DNA of 64,000 bases from Branchiostoma lanceolatum (taxonomy: Eukaryota > Chordata > Leptocardii > Amphioxiformes > Branchiostomatidae): positions 9,987,501 through 10,051,500 of the forward strand of contig NC_089727.1 in the NCBI RefSeq assembly GCF_035083965.1, given 5' to 3'. Positions 40,501-50,873 of this stretch are shown one piece after another. A program made the position numbers and the translations under genes. Positions within the stretch are counted from its first letter, which is position 1. Each line of letters opens with the position of its first letter. The notes below the pieces were generated by a model. It worked only from the letters and a program-made list of their open reading frames with translations, was not told the DNA's origin and did no database searches.

Positions 40501-41386
40501 AGCACGAAAAAAACATTATGAAGAAGTTTCATAGGACAAATAAAGTCTGCAGATATAAAGCACCTCAAGTCAAGGCCTATCGCGAATTCCATTTTCAGAG
40601 TTCTCTGCTGCTAAATGCCTTCTCCACAAATTTTGAAACTGTAACAATTGTTGTATGATTACGTTCTAACGTGGCAAATCGTTGTTGTAATTGTAAACTC
40701 ACGTGATGTTACAGTGTTGTTGTCATTAATCAGGAGAGCTTTGTTCTAGGGAGCCTTCCCAGATGGCAGTGGGAAGAGCCAAAGAGAACATCAGGAGACA
40801 TTACACTGTGGTCGGGGTACTGGAGGAGTTCAGCAGCTTCCTGAAGGTCCTGGAGGTGGTCATGCCGCAGTTCTTCCGTGGAGCCCAGGACACATGGCGG
40901 GAAATTGGTAGGTAGTATTTATTAATGGAAGCGCAAAGATGGGGGACAAGCCTACATGAAACTCTGGATTTGGTTGTTCACCGTTGTTGTAATGGTTTTG
41001 GATGAAACACTGACTATTGCAATGTGCTATAAAATATAATATATGGAATTGGATGTGTATAGAAAGACGAAAGCGGATGTACAAATTGATGAAGATTTTA
41101 GTAACGCGGATTTGAGTGAGGTGAGGTAACAAAGAATAGACGTCCAAGAAGTGGCTGTGATCGTTATACATGCAGTCAATTGCTCATGATGGTACGTTTC
41201 CCGACACATTTGTTTTACATTCCAGAGTCGCAGCAAATGGAACGCCAGAAAACGGCCAAAAAGATACCCCCTTCTGAGAAGGCTCGGGATATTATGAGAC
41301 AAAGATTGCACCTGGACTATCAAGTGTACGACTTTATAAAGGAGAGATTCCACATGCAGAAAACACAGCTAGGAATAAAGGACTGA
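34572..41386 (+). CDS. UST-like: UST-like 2-O-sulfotransferase gene C (330 aa)
   Basis: Exons: 34572-34674, 37308-37543, 37897-37976, 38305-38455, 38817-38920, 40750-40907, 41226-41386; 993 nt, phases as in A. ATG 34572 is used because the nearby ATG 34561 is out of frame. Residues about 11-25 form the signal anchor. Motifs: [11 protein letters not shown] (PAPS), DKHIFYVDF (catalytic His, CAC at 37951), [10 protein letters not shown] (3'-phosphate), and both Cys pairs (DECVFNNLWEC and FFCGQDSIC). Potential N-glycosylation sites are NHS, NQT and NAS. Introns 1 and 5 are swollen by interspersed repeats. Function as for A by family; GAG substrate specificity cannot be read from sequence. Confidence 0.93.
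34780..36730. repeat. Cluster of interspersed AT-rich repeats in intron 1 of gene C
   Basis: Repeated blocks contain attatgcaaattag and its complement (for example near 35080, 36005 and 36025), followed by phrases such as aaaatcatgacgatccgtc and ctagagggcccaaac. It ends near 36730 with a block related to the cggcgaaggta-type repeats found also at 40.0-40.5 kb and 50.4-50.7 kb. Confidence 0.6.
38940..40500. repeat. Cluster of the same interspersed repeats in intron 5 of gene C
   Basis: Several copies of cattaattatgcaaatta and tttgcataat are followed by ctagggggcccaaa blocks. Two tail blocks read actaacagacacacagaca then ccttctcggcgaaggta (about 40050-40110) and ccttctcgacgaaatttcg (about 40420-40495). 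No coding exon lies inside. Confidence 0.6.
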
Positions 41387-42669
41387 AAATGCCAACTCTG
41401 TGTCAATAGCGTTTTCTGTCAGCGCAGCTATCCTTTCATTTGACTGAAGTGTGATTGGTTAGTCTGAAATTTAAACAAATTGTCCGTTGGAGTTATTCTC
41501 TCCAGTAACTCAGGGGCCTTCATAGTGATTGTTGCAGGAAAATATATTTCAAATGCGCACGTCCTGTGTACAAACTTAAAGGGGAATTGATTAGCAGAAA
41601 TATGCACAATCGACGATGACACAGTCTGCATTACTCAGAAGCAGGTTGTTCTGTGCTGTTTAACTATCGCCAATCCCATGTGTCAGAGGTGACAGTGTGA
41701 CCTTGCAAAAATTTAAAAAAGCGGACAGACCGGTTCCTGGCGCCATTCAGCCAGAAGTGCATGCATGTGTCTCAATACCGGATCAGAACAGCCTGTACAA
41801 CTACACGATTTATATCTTAGATCTGCAAGGAACCCGTCTTCTGTCGCACGGAGGTACGTGTGCCTTCACTGAATGTTTCAAGCTATATCTATCTTCTTGT
41901 GTTGCTCGTTAGTTGTTGTTTTGCCTATCGAAAGAAGTAGGATTTGATAGAATCAGCCGCTGATCTGTCGATCATCATATCATATCATATCATGTCCTGT
42001 TTTCGTAACATGTGCTGAGTGATTTTTGCGTCTTGCAATTGATTACTTAGTGAGACACTTTTGACTGAAGCTGTCACTCTAGATCTGTCAACCAGGTATA
42101 ACAAGTTGTAGCAGGCTGACCTTGAATGGTTTAACACCAAATCGCTACTAGCAAGGTCACTACATCATACTGTCCATAATGGGACAAACTGACGTTAAGT
42201 CAACGCTCATATTTCAGACTAACTTCGAATTCAATCTACATTAGGAATAAACCACCTGGCTCTCATTCCAGCATTGTTTGTTTGTTTGTTTGTTTTATTA
42301 AGATCTCCATTAGTGTACAATCTTAACAATCTATACACTAATCTTCCTGGAGTCTGGCTACATTAAATACAATCTTATCAATACAGGAACAATGCAATTA
42401 AATCAAATACAGGAAGAACGAAAACAATTGTTAGACAGTAAATCATACAAAATCAAATATGATGAACTTAAAAGTGAGGGAGAGGTCAGAGGTCAACATA
42501 AATAACGGAATCATTGTATAGATAATGTATATAAGGAAACTTAGAAGCATTGAGACAATAGTTTAAATCTTTGTACGCGTGTATCATTTTGTGTTTGCAC
42601 ATGCAGACCGTTTTGGTATACAGGTCAAAGGACACCAACCAGTCCTACTTCGTCTAAAAAACAAACAAG
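41387..42669. other. Spacer between genes C and D
   Basis: No coding exon is seen. It contains a short (atatc)n run near 41975-41993, a (tttg)n run at about 42275-42292, and a repeat-like AT-rich block (42290-42560). Confidence 0.4.
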
Positions 42670-45600
42670 ATGGCAACATTCCAGGTGGCCAGGCCTTTAC
42701 TCTCCTTCGTCGCCTTCTCTGTAGTGATTGCACTGTGGACGATACCATATCTCCATTACAACTTTAAGACAGGTACGACTTTAGCCACTACAATTCTGGT
42801 GAAGGTCCAAGGTGGGGGGTGTGACTGCTTCAGGACTTGACTCGGTCGTCTTCCCGACCTCAATGCACACGTACTTTCAATGGTTTTCGGCAGTCGTGAA
42901 ACTCGTGACGCCAGTTTGAAATTGTACAAGACCAATGGTGTCTATCACTAATTTCCGTTGTATACTTCCATTGACATTGATCTGTCATTAAAGATATGCC
43001 TCAACTGACAGATCTGAATTCGTTTTGCTTCATTATCAGATAAATGGAGATATAGTTTTGGGTGTGTCTGTCTGTCTGTCTGTCTGTTTGTTTGTGTTTC
43101 CGCACCATTCCAGTCAGCATAACTCAAGAGCCTCTTAATGGATTACAATGATCTTTAGAATGTGGGCAGGTGTTGTGAAGCCGAAATTCAAGGTCGATTT
43201 TGGGCCCCCTGGTATGTCACCTTGGTACTGCAGCAGAACTTCAATTTTTGTATCTTTTGACCTGGACGTGCTGTGGTCTTGATTTTTGGGTGGCAGATAG
43301 CTTGTGATGTAATAAAGACGTGGTGTAGGTTTGGGCCTCCTAGCAGCTTCCTCTGGAACTGCAGGGGTGTTTTTGTGAAAATCTTCTTAGGAGAATAACT
43401 GAACAAAGGAACAACGGATTCCCATGATATTTAGTATGCAGGTAGCTTAGATAGAGATATACACAATGAAGTGCAAATTATGCTAATTGGGACTTAATTT
43501 GCATATCTAATGAGGAAAATCTATATTTGCAGTGTTTTCCATTTATAAGACTCAAATACATGTAACGTATGTAGTCTATGGAAAGTGGATCATCAACAGA
43601 TACCAATTATGCAAATAAATTCCTAATTTGCATAATTAATGCAAAACACCATATCTCATCTAAATTGGAAAATTATAGGACTGTCAATATGATACTTAGT
43701 ATGCAGGTAGCTTAGACAGAGATATACATAATGAAGTGCAAATTATGCTAATTGTGACTTTATTTGCATAATTAATGCAAAGACACCATAATTCATCAAA
43801 TTGGAAAATTATAGGACTGTCAATATTGCAACATGTGTAAGTTAGATAAAGGTGTTTATGGCCAAGCATATATTATGAAAATGTGTAAATCATTTGCATG
43901 AATAGAATTGTTCATGGAGATATGAGGTCGCGGAACTCTTGTTAATATTGATTTGCTATCTTAAGCACATTTCAAACCTTGTACCAGGTCCTGCGCACAA
44001 AGAGAACGCAGCATCGCTACATGGACATGTCCGGGACCAGAGACCATCGACCCTCTGGCCATGTTTCAATCATAACTACTCTATGGCTAAAGTCTTCTAC
44101 AATAGAGTGCCAAAGTGTGGAAGCAACAGCGTCATATCGCTCATCAGAAAACTGAAAGACAAGAATGGATTCGAATTCTTTGAAGATAAAACCTATTTGG
44201 CATATCAAGTGCTTCGCGGCAAGAACATGGTGAGTTAAATTTGTTCATGATCATATCATCGTTACTAAACTTGGTCGCATTATAACACTCTTAAAAATCT
44301 ACTACAGTCAGTTCCATATTCAGTACTGTGCGGGTGTTTGTTGCCTTTTGTTAACGAAACCTTTGTAACAATCTGAGATTAGTAACGGTTTTATTTCTAT
44401 CAATCTATTAATTTCTTTTTTACCTTCCAAATATCTGCGTATTCAAACATGTTAAAAGCATTTCTAACACAGAAGATGGTAGTTTTCAAACTATTGCAAC
44501 ATAGATTCACTATTTGTTTGAACATGTCCTGACATGTTAGAATTAGTTGTAATATTTGCAAATGGGTCAGTGGGCCGAGAAGAAAGACAAATATATTCAA
44601 TATTTGCTTTCAAGTATGGCAGATATGTATTCAATGGTGATTGGTGATTGACAATCAAAACTGCCTGTTGATATCGATAATCAATAATGGATTATACAGT
44701 ATGTCGTGTTATTTGTCGTATACTGCATTGTGTAGACGTCTTATGATTTAACGGTGGCCATCAAGTCAAGTCTTCCGTTTTCAGAGTAACTTCGTACAGA
44801 TGATCCATAAACTGCCAACTCCGTCTATCTACGAGCGGCACATCTTCTATGTGGACTTTCACCAGTGAGTATTCAAATCCATTCATCAGAAGGATCTACA
44901 CATTCACTCCATCGTCTACTGGAGTTGACGGTCTCATATATGAATATATCAAATGTAGATGATGTTAAACAAATCAAATGATAACCCTGAAACGACATCT
45001 TCGATAAACTATGCAGTCATCATACATTTTCCATCGCTTAATTCTGGTGTGCAGACAAGCTGGTGTTTAGATATCTCACGCTCATATCTATCTATTCATT
45101 AATTTCATTTCTGTTTTATTTAGCCAGGGTGGGCTATCTCAGTGAAAGACATTGCTTTACAGAGGGGCCCTGGAAGACATACATAACATGTGATATCAAC
45201 ATACGTGACATGTAACAAACTAGATGTATATATACAAATTCATACACAAAACTGACAAAGCCATAATCCATATATAGTCATAATCCACAGCCTGTCGTAA
45301 TCCACAGAATCATAGACAAGTGTGGCTTACAGTACTTGTCTTATTCAGCCATCTGATGAGAATGTGATACTAGTTACTGATCTAGCTTTCTATTCCGCAA
45401 GGTTCGGGTTGCAGCAGCCCATGTACATCAACTTGGTCCGGGACCCTTTAGAGCATCGGATCACCGGGTATTACTACATGCGGTTTGGGCGAGTGGGCCA
45501 GAACCTGACAGCCTACCAGAAGCACAGACGAACAGACGAACAGAAAGCACAGGTTTGACAGCTTCTTGATGACTGCCCAATTTCCTAAGATCCTAATCAC

Positions 45601-47067
45601 TTTGCTGTATTTCTAAGATTCCATACCAGACAATATTTGACGCGTTAAAATAGAAACCTACATTTCACTTGTTAATAATTTTCTCAGACATCATCGTATA
45701 ACACAATCATCCGTGGAGTTTAGGATGATAGTCACAGTATTAAACCTTCCTTTGTTGTCTTTCCAGACATTTGATGAGTGTGTCTTTAAAGACCTGTGGG
45801 AGTGTAGTGCCAAAGGTGCAAGAGCATTTGTGATGACCCAGTTCTTCTGTGGACATGATGATATATGCATGTGAGTTCTGTGTGATATGACAAGTGCTAC
45901 AGACATCTGCATACAATAGTCTAGCTAGCTAAAATAGCCAGGAAAAGATTAACGTGGTCGGCAAAAAGGTGAATGGTAATGGTTCTAATTCTATTATCGG
46001 ATTGTACTTTTAGGTAGTAAGAATGCACGTGTTGATATATGTATTGGTGTGTGGTTTAGGTTGGAGAGGAATTTGCACATTTGTTGTTGTATGTTAATAG
46101 GGTCTCCATTGTTATAATATTGTTGACAACCATCAGCAGTGCAAGTTTTATTTCAGGAAGTCTTCACGAAAGTGTCTGAGGACATGTAATTATAATCCGA
46201 TAAAGGCCCCACTCATAAGCAGCATGTACAAAATAGGAAAAAGAGTGAGAAAACGGATTTTTTTTTAAACTGTATCATTCTTACCGATGTAAAAATGAAA
46301 TCACACAGAATCATTTCTCTTTCTTAGGAAGCCTTCCCAGGCGGCAGTTGAGGTAGCCAAAGAGAACATCAGGAGACACTACGCTGTGGTCGGGGTACTG
46401 GAGGAGTTCAGCAGCTTCCTGAAGGTCCTGGAGGTGGTCATGCCGCAGTTCTTCCGCGGAGCTCAGGACAAGTGGCGGGAAATTGGTAGGTAGTGTTAAA
46501 CGATGTAGTCATAGCGGTGGTAGCGATGTAGTCATAGCGGTAAATATAACGTTGTGCGGGTTGTAGTAATAGGTTGTTGATGAAGGAATCTGTGTTGCAG
46601 TGAGTCATGCAACATGCGTAGAGGGTCTAGTGTCGGAAATATGAATGAATGAATTTATGGATGAGCTTTATTGCTCGACAATCGTACATGGTACAATGTA
46701 TTGTACAATGTACAAACAGCACTACAAAAGTAATCTATCCTACAATTATAACTATAGAATAAGCACGGCCACAAATCGTGGATAGTAGGGTAATGTTTTG
46801 AGACACGCGAGAGCCCAGTTATATACTGTTGATCGGGTACTTTTAAGAAGTGAGGCTCGATGCGTTTCCCATTATGTTTGTTGTACTTGTATTTCCGGCA
46901 TTTCAGAGACGAAGAAGATGAAAGACCAGAAAACGGCTAACAAGAGACCTGCTTCTGAAAAGGCGCGGAAAATTATGAGGGAGAGATTGCACATGGACTA
47001 TCAAGTGTACGACTTTATCAAGGAGAGATTCCACATGCAGAAAACACAGCTAGGAATCAAGGATTGA
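42670..47067 (+). CDS. UST-like: UST-like 2-O-sulfotransferase gene D (332 aa)
   Basis: Exons: 42670-42772, 43988-44229, 44785-44864, 45402-45552, 45767-45870, 46328-46485, 46907-47067; 999 nt, phases as in A. The signal anchor is LLSFVAFSVVIALW. Motifs: [11 protein letters not shown] (PAPS), ERHIFYVDF (catalytic His, CAC at 44839), [10 protein letters not shown] (3'-phosphate), DECVFKDLWEC and FFCGHDDIC. N-glycosylation sites NYS and NLT are possible. Only 64 nt separate the stop from the start of the tandem copy E, and no poly(A) signal lies there. The D transcript may therefore read on into E, and exon 2 could splice to either exon 3 copy, since the phase fits. Confidence 0.93.
43064..43093. 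repeat. (GTCT)n microsatellite in intron 1 of gene D
   Basis: This is a run of tgtctgtctgtctgtctg followed by tgtttgtttg. Confidence 0.85.
43160..43920 (-). repeat. Interspersed repeats in intron 1 of gene D, inverted relative to gene C
   Basis: The block reads gggccccctggtatg, then repeated caaattatgctaattg and tttgcataattaatgcaaa motifs. It is the minus-strand counterpart of the repeat cluster in gene C introns. Two adjacent sub-copies (near 43440 and 43690) share tatgcaggtagcttaga. Confidence 0.55.
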
Positions 47068-50033
47068 AGAAGAGAAAAAAACTGTTAAACTAAGTGCCAC
47101 CCAATGGTGTTCATCGTTAGCTCATCTATATAGCAGTTAAATTTGTTCATGATCATATCATCGTTACTAAACTTGGTCGCATTATAACACTCTTAAAAAT
47201 CTACTACAGTCAGTTCCATATTCAGTACTGTGCGGGTGTTTGTTGCGTTTTGTTAACGAAACCTTTGTAACAATCTGAGATTAGTAACGGTTTTATTTCT
47301 ATCAATCTATTAATTTCTTTTTTACCTTCCAAATATCTGCGTATTCAAACATGTTAAAAGCATTTCTAACACAGAAGATGGTAGTTTTCAAACTATTGCA
47401 ACATAGATTCACTATTTGTTTGAACATGTCCTGACATGTTAGAATTAGTTGTAATATTTGCAAATGGGTCAGTGGGCCGAGAAGAAAGACAAATATATTC
47501 AATATTTGCTTTCAAGTATGGCAGATATGTATTCAATGGTGATTGGTGATTGACAATCAAAACTGCCTGTTGATATCGATAATCAATAATGGATTATACA
47601 GTATGTCGTGTTATTTGTCGTATACTGCATTGTGTAGACGTCTTATGATTTAACGGTGGCCATCAAGTCAAGTCTTCCGTTTTCAGAGTAACTTCGTACA
47701 GATGATCCATAAACTGCCAACTCCGTCTATCTACGAGCGGCACATCTTCTATGTGGACTTTCACCAGTGAGTATTCAAATCCATTCATCAGAAGGATCTA
47801 CACATTCACTCCATCGTCTACTGGAGTTGACGGTCTCATATATGAATATATCAAATGTAGATGATGTTAAACAAATCAAATGATAACCCTGAAACGACAT
47901 CTTCGATAAACTATGCAGTCATCATACATTTTCCATCGCTTAATTCTGGTGTGCAGACAAGCTGGTGTTTAGATATCTCACGCTCATATCTATCTATTCA
48001 TTAATTTCATTTCTGTTTTATTTAGCCAGGGTGGGCTATCTCAGTGAAAGACATTGCTTTACAGAGGGGCCCTGGAAGACATACATAACATGTGATATCA
48101 ACATACGTGACATGTAACAAACTAGATGTATATATACAAATTCATACACAAAACTGACAAAGCCATAATCCATATATAGTCATAATCCACAGCCTGTCGT
48201 AATCCACAGAATCATAGACAAGTGTGGCTTACAGTACTTGTCTTATTCAGCCATCTGATGAGAATGTGATACTAGTTACTGATCTAGCTTTCTATTCCGC
48301 AAGGTTCGGGTTGCAGCAGCCCATGTACATCAACTTGGTCCGGGACCCTTTAGAGCATCGGATCACCGGGTATTACTACATGCGGTTTGGGCGAGTGGGC
48401 CAGAACCTGACAGCCTACCAGAAGCACAGACGAACAGACGAACAGAAAGCACAGGTTTGACAGCTTCTTGATGACTGCCCAATTTCCTAAGATCCTAATC
48501 ACTTTGCTGTATTTCTAAGATTCCATACCAGACAATATTTGACGCGTTAAAATAGAAACCTACATTTCACTTGTTAATAATTTTCTCAGACATCATCGTA
48601 TAACACAATCATCCGTGGAGTTTAGGATGATAGTCACAGTATTAAACCTTCCTTTGTTGTCTTTCCAGACATTTGATGAGTGTGTCTTTAAAGACCTGTG
48701 GGAGTATAGTGCCAAAGGTGCAAGAGCATTTGTGATGACCCAGTTCTTCTGTGGACATGATGATATATGCATGTGAGTTCTGTGTGATATGACAAGTGCT
48801 ACAGACATCTGCATACAATAGTCTAGCTAGCTAAAATAGCCAGGAAAAGATTAACGTGGTCGGCAAAAAGGTGAATGGTAATGGTTCTAATTCTATTATC
48901 GGATTGTACTTTTAGGTAGTAAGAATGCACGTGTTGATATATGTATTGGTGTGTGGTTTAGGTTGGAGAGGAATTTGCACATTTGTTGTTGTATGTTAAT
49001 AGGGTCTCCATTGTTATAATATTGTTGACAACCATCAGCAGTGCAAGTTTTATTTCAGGAAGTCTTCACGAAAGTGTCTGAGGACATGTAATTATAATCC
49101 GATAAAGGCCCCACTCATAAGCAGCATGTACAAAATAGGAAAAAGAGTGAGAAAACGGATTTTTTTTTAAACTGTATCATTCTTACCGATGTAAAAATGA
49201 AATCACACAGAATCATTTCTCTTTCTTAGGAAGCCTTCCCAGGCGGCAGTTGAGGTAGCCAAAGAGAACATCAGGAGACACTACGCTGTGGTCGGGGTAC
49301 TGGAGGAGTTCAGCAGCTTCCTGAAGGTCCTGGAGGTGGTCATGCCGCAGTTCTTCCGCGGAGCTCAGGACAAGTGGCGGGAAATTGGTAGGTAGTGTTA
49401 AACGATGTAGTCATAGCGGTGGTAGCGATGTAGTCATAGCGGTAAATATAACGTTGTGCGGGTTGTAGTAATAGGTTGTTGATGAAGGAATCTGTGTTGC
49501 AGTGAGTCATGCAACATGCGTAGAGGGTCTAGTGTCGGAAATATGAATGAATGAATTTATGGATGAGCTTTATTGCTCGACAATCGTACATGGTACAATG
49601 TATTGTACAATGTACAAACAGCACTACAAAAGTAATCTATCCTACAATTATAACTATAGAATAAGCACGGCCACAAATCGTGGATAGTAGGGTAATGTTT
49701 TGAGACACGCGAGAGCCCAGTTATATACTGTTGATCGGGTACTTTTAAGAAGTGAGGCTCGATGCGTTTCCCATTATGTTTGTTGTACTTGTATTTCCGG
49801 CATTTCAGAGACGAAGAAGATGAAAGACCAGAAAACGGCTAACAAGAGACCTGCTTCTGAAAAGGCGCGGAAAATTATGAGGGAGAGATTGCACATGGAC
49901 TATCAAGTGTACGACTTTATCAAGGAGAGATTCCACATGCAGAAAACACAGCTAGGAATCAAGGATTGAAGAAGAGAAAAAAACTGTTAAACTAAGTGCC
50001 ACCCAATGGTGTTCATCGTTAGCTCATCTATAT
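44233..50033 (+). repeat. Tandem duplication, 2,902-bp unit, two copies
   Basis: Bases 44233-47131 are repeated at 47135-50033. By eye I find only two differences: C at 44345 versus G at 47247, and G at 45804 versus A at 48706. The unit runs from just after gene D exon 2 to just after its stop codon. The junction carries three extra bases (agc) absent from either flank. The near identity indicates a very recent event. Confidence 0.93.
47687..49969 (+). pseudogene. Partial UST-like copy E: exons 3-7 of gene D, no exons 1-2
   Basis: Exons 47687-47766, 48304-48454, 48669-48772, 49230-49387 and 49809-49969 copy gene D exactly in structure and keep all splice sites and the stop. Exons 1 and 2, which hold the membrane anchor and the PAPS-binding PKCGS motif, are missing, so E alone cannot make an enzyme. 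The catalytic His codon is kept (47741). One base change turns the conserved WEC cysteine into Tyr (TAT at 48705-48707), removing one half of a predicted disulfide. Either it is a dead fragment or it serves as an alternative 3' half spliced from gene D exon 2. Confidence 0.85.
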
Positions 50034-50439
50034 TTTCTGTTCAAAAATTTCACACAAGACATGAAGTTCCAAGCTCTACTCAACCATGCGAAACAGATTC
50101 CGCCAAACCTACAGTTTAGAGCAGCCTTGTACGTTGTCATTATCATACGGTTGCTAACGTTACAACAAGTCCTCGCTAATTTCATCATACTGTATATTAT
50201 CTAATATTACTATTGTACCGAATTGATTTCTTTGATGAAGTTGATTTCTATGTTGATTAAACAGTTGTTTCTTCTTTTGTATCTGTTGAGTATTTGATTT
50301 ACTAGTCTTTTATAACTCTGTCGGTATGGTGCCCTTGAAAAGGTGACCTTGACAAGGAACATCTGTTTTACCATACCGTCCACTGTGTTGGCAACGCATG
50401 TGAGCTGACAGCATCCTCAGTCCATGACCGTAACATGTC

Positions 50440-50615
50440 CAGATCACGAGATATCAAAACCAGAAGTACCGCCAATACAGTACCTTAGAAAGTCGCTATG
50501 TGGGGGTGGGGTAAAATCTAATCATTTCGAGGTTTCATCAAGACCTACCCACATATCAAATATCAAGATAATCCACCAGACATTCTCGAGTTATCGTGTT
50601 CGCAGACGGACACAT

Positions 50616-50654
<39 letters not shown>

Positions 50655-50725
50655 CACAGACATGCAGACAGACACACACACAAATACACGCTCCTCAAGA
50701 CAAGCTTCTTGGCGAAGGTAAAAAG
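50440..50725. repeat. Interspersed repeat ending in (CA)n and ggcgaaggta
   Basis: It contains acatatcaaatatcaagata, attctcgagttatcgtgttc, then (CA)n at about 50615-50648 and cttcttggcgaaggta. It is the same family as the tail blocks in gene C intron 5. Confidence 0.65.
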
Positions 50726-50839
50726 ACTAAATCCTATCAGTGCATTTGTAACATTCGCTATCTTTGTCTATGGTCAGAGCGATTATCAATAATATCTGCC
50801 CGATCTAGTTACTAACTGGAAGGACAGGTTACTCAGGGT

Positions 50840-50873
50840 CTCTGACCCTTCTTCGCTACGTCATCACAACAAC
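50840..50873 (+). promoter_or_regulatory. Upstream block shared with gene G, with a CRE-like tacgtcat
   Basis: The sequence cttcgctacgtcatca lies 10-25 bases before the ATG of gene F, and the same sequence precedes the ATG of gene G (CRE-like core at 50857-50864 and 55000-55007). The surrounding upstream sequence has diverged more. It may be core promoter or 5'UTR; the role is inferred. Confidence 0.3.

Larger units (their letters stand above)
49970..50873. other. Spacer between copy E and gene F
   Basis: It holds the 3' end of the duplication (to 50033), an ATTAAA motif near 50256 that could end D/E transcripts, an interspersed-repeat block with a CA run (50440-50725), and a block conserved with the gene G upstream region (50735-50873). 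No coding exon is seen. Confidence 0.45.

Noticed and set aside
44233-50033. D/E duplication as merged haplotypes
   Set aside because: Two differences in 2.9 kb is far below the allelic divergence expected for amphioxus, and the junction has a filler. An assembly artefact of another kind remains possible.
50615-50700. His/Thr-rich peptide frame near 50.6 kb
   Set aside because: A translation of the (CA)n microsatellite within an interspersed repeat.
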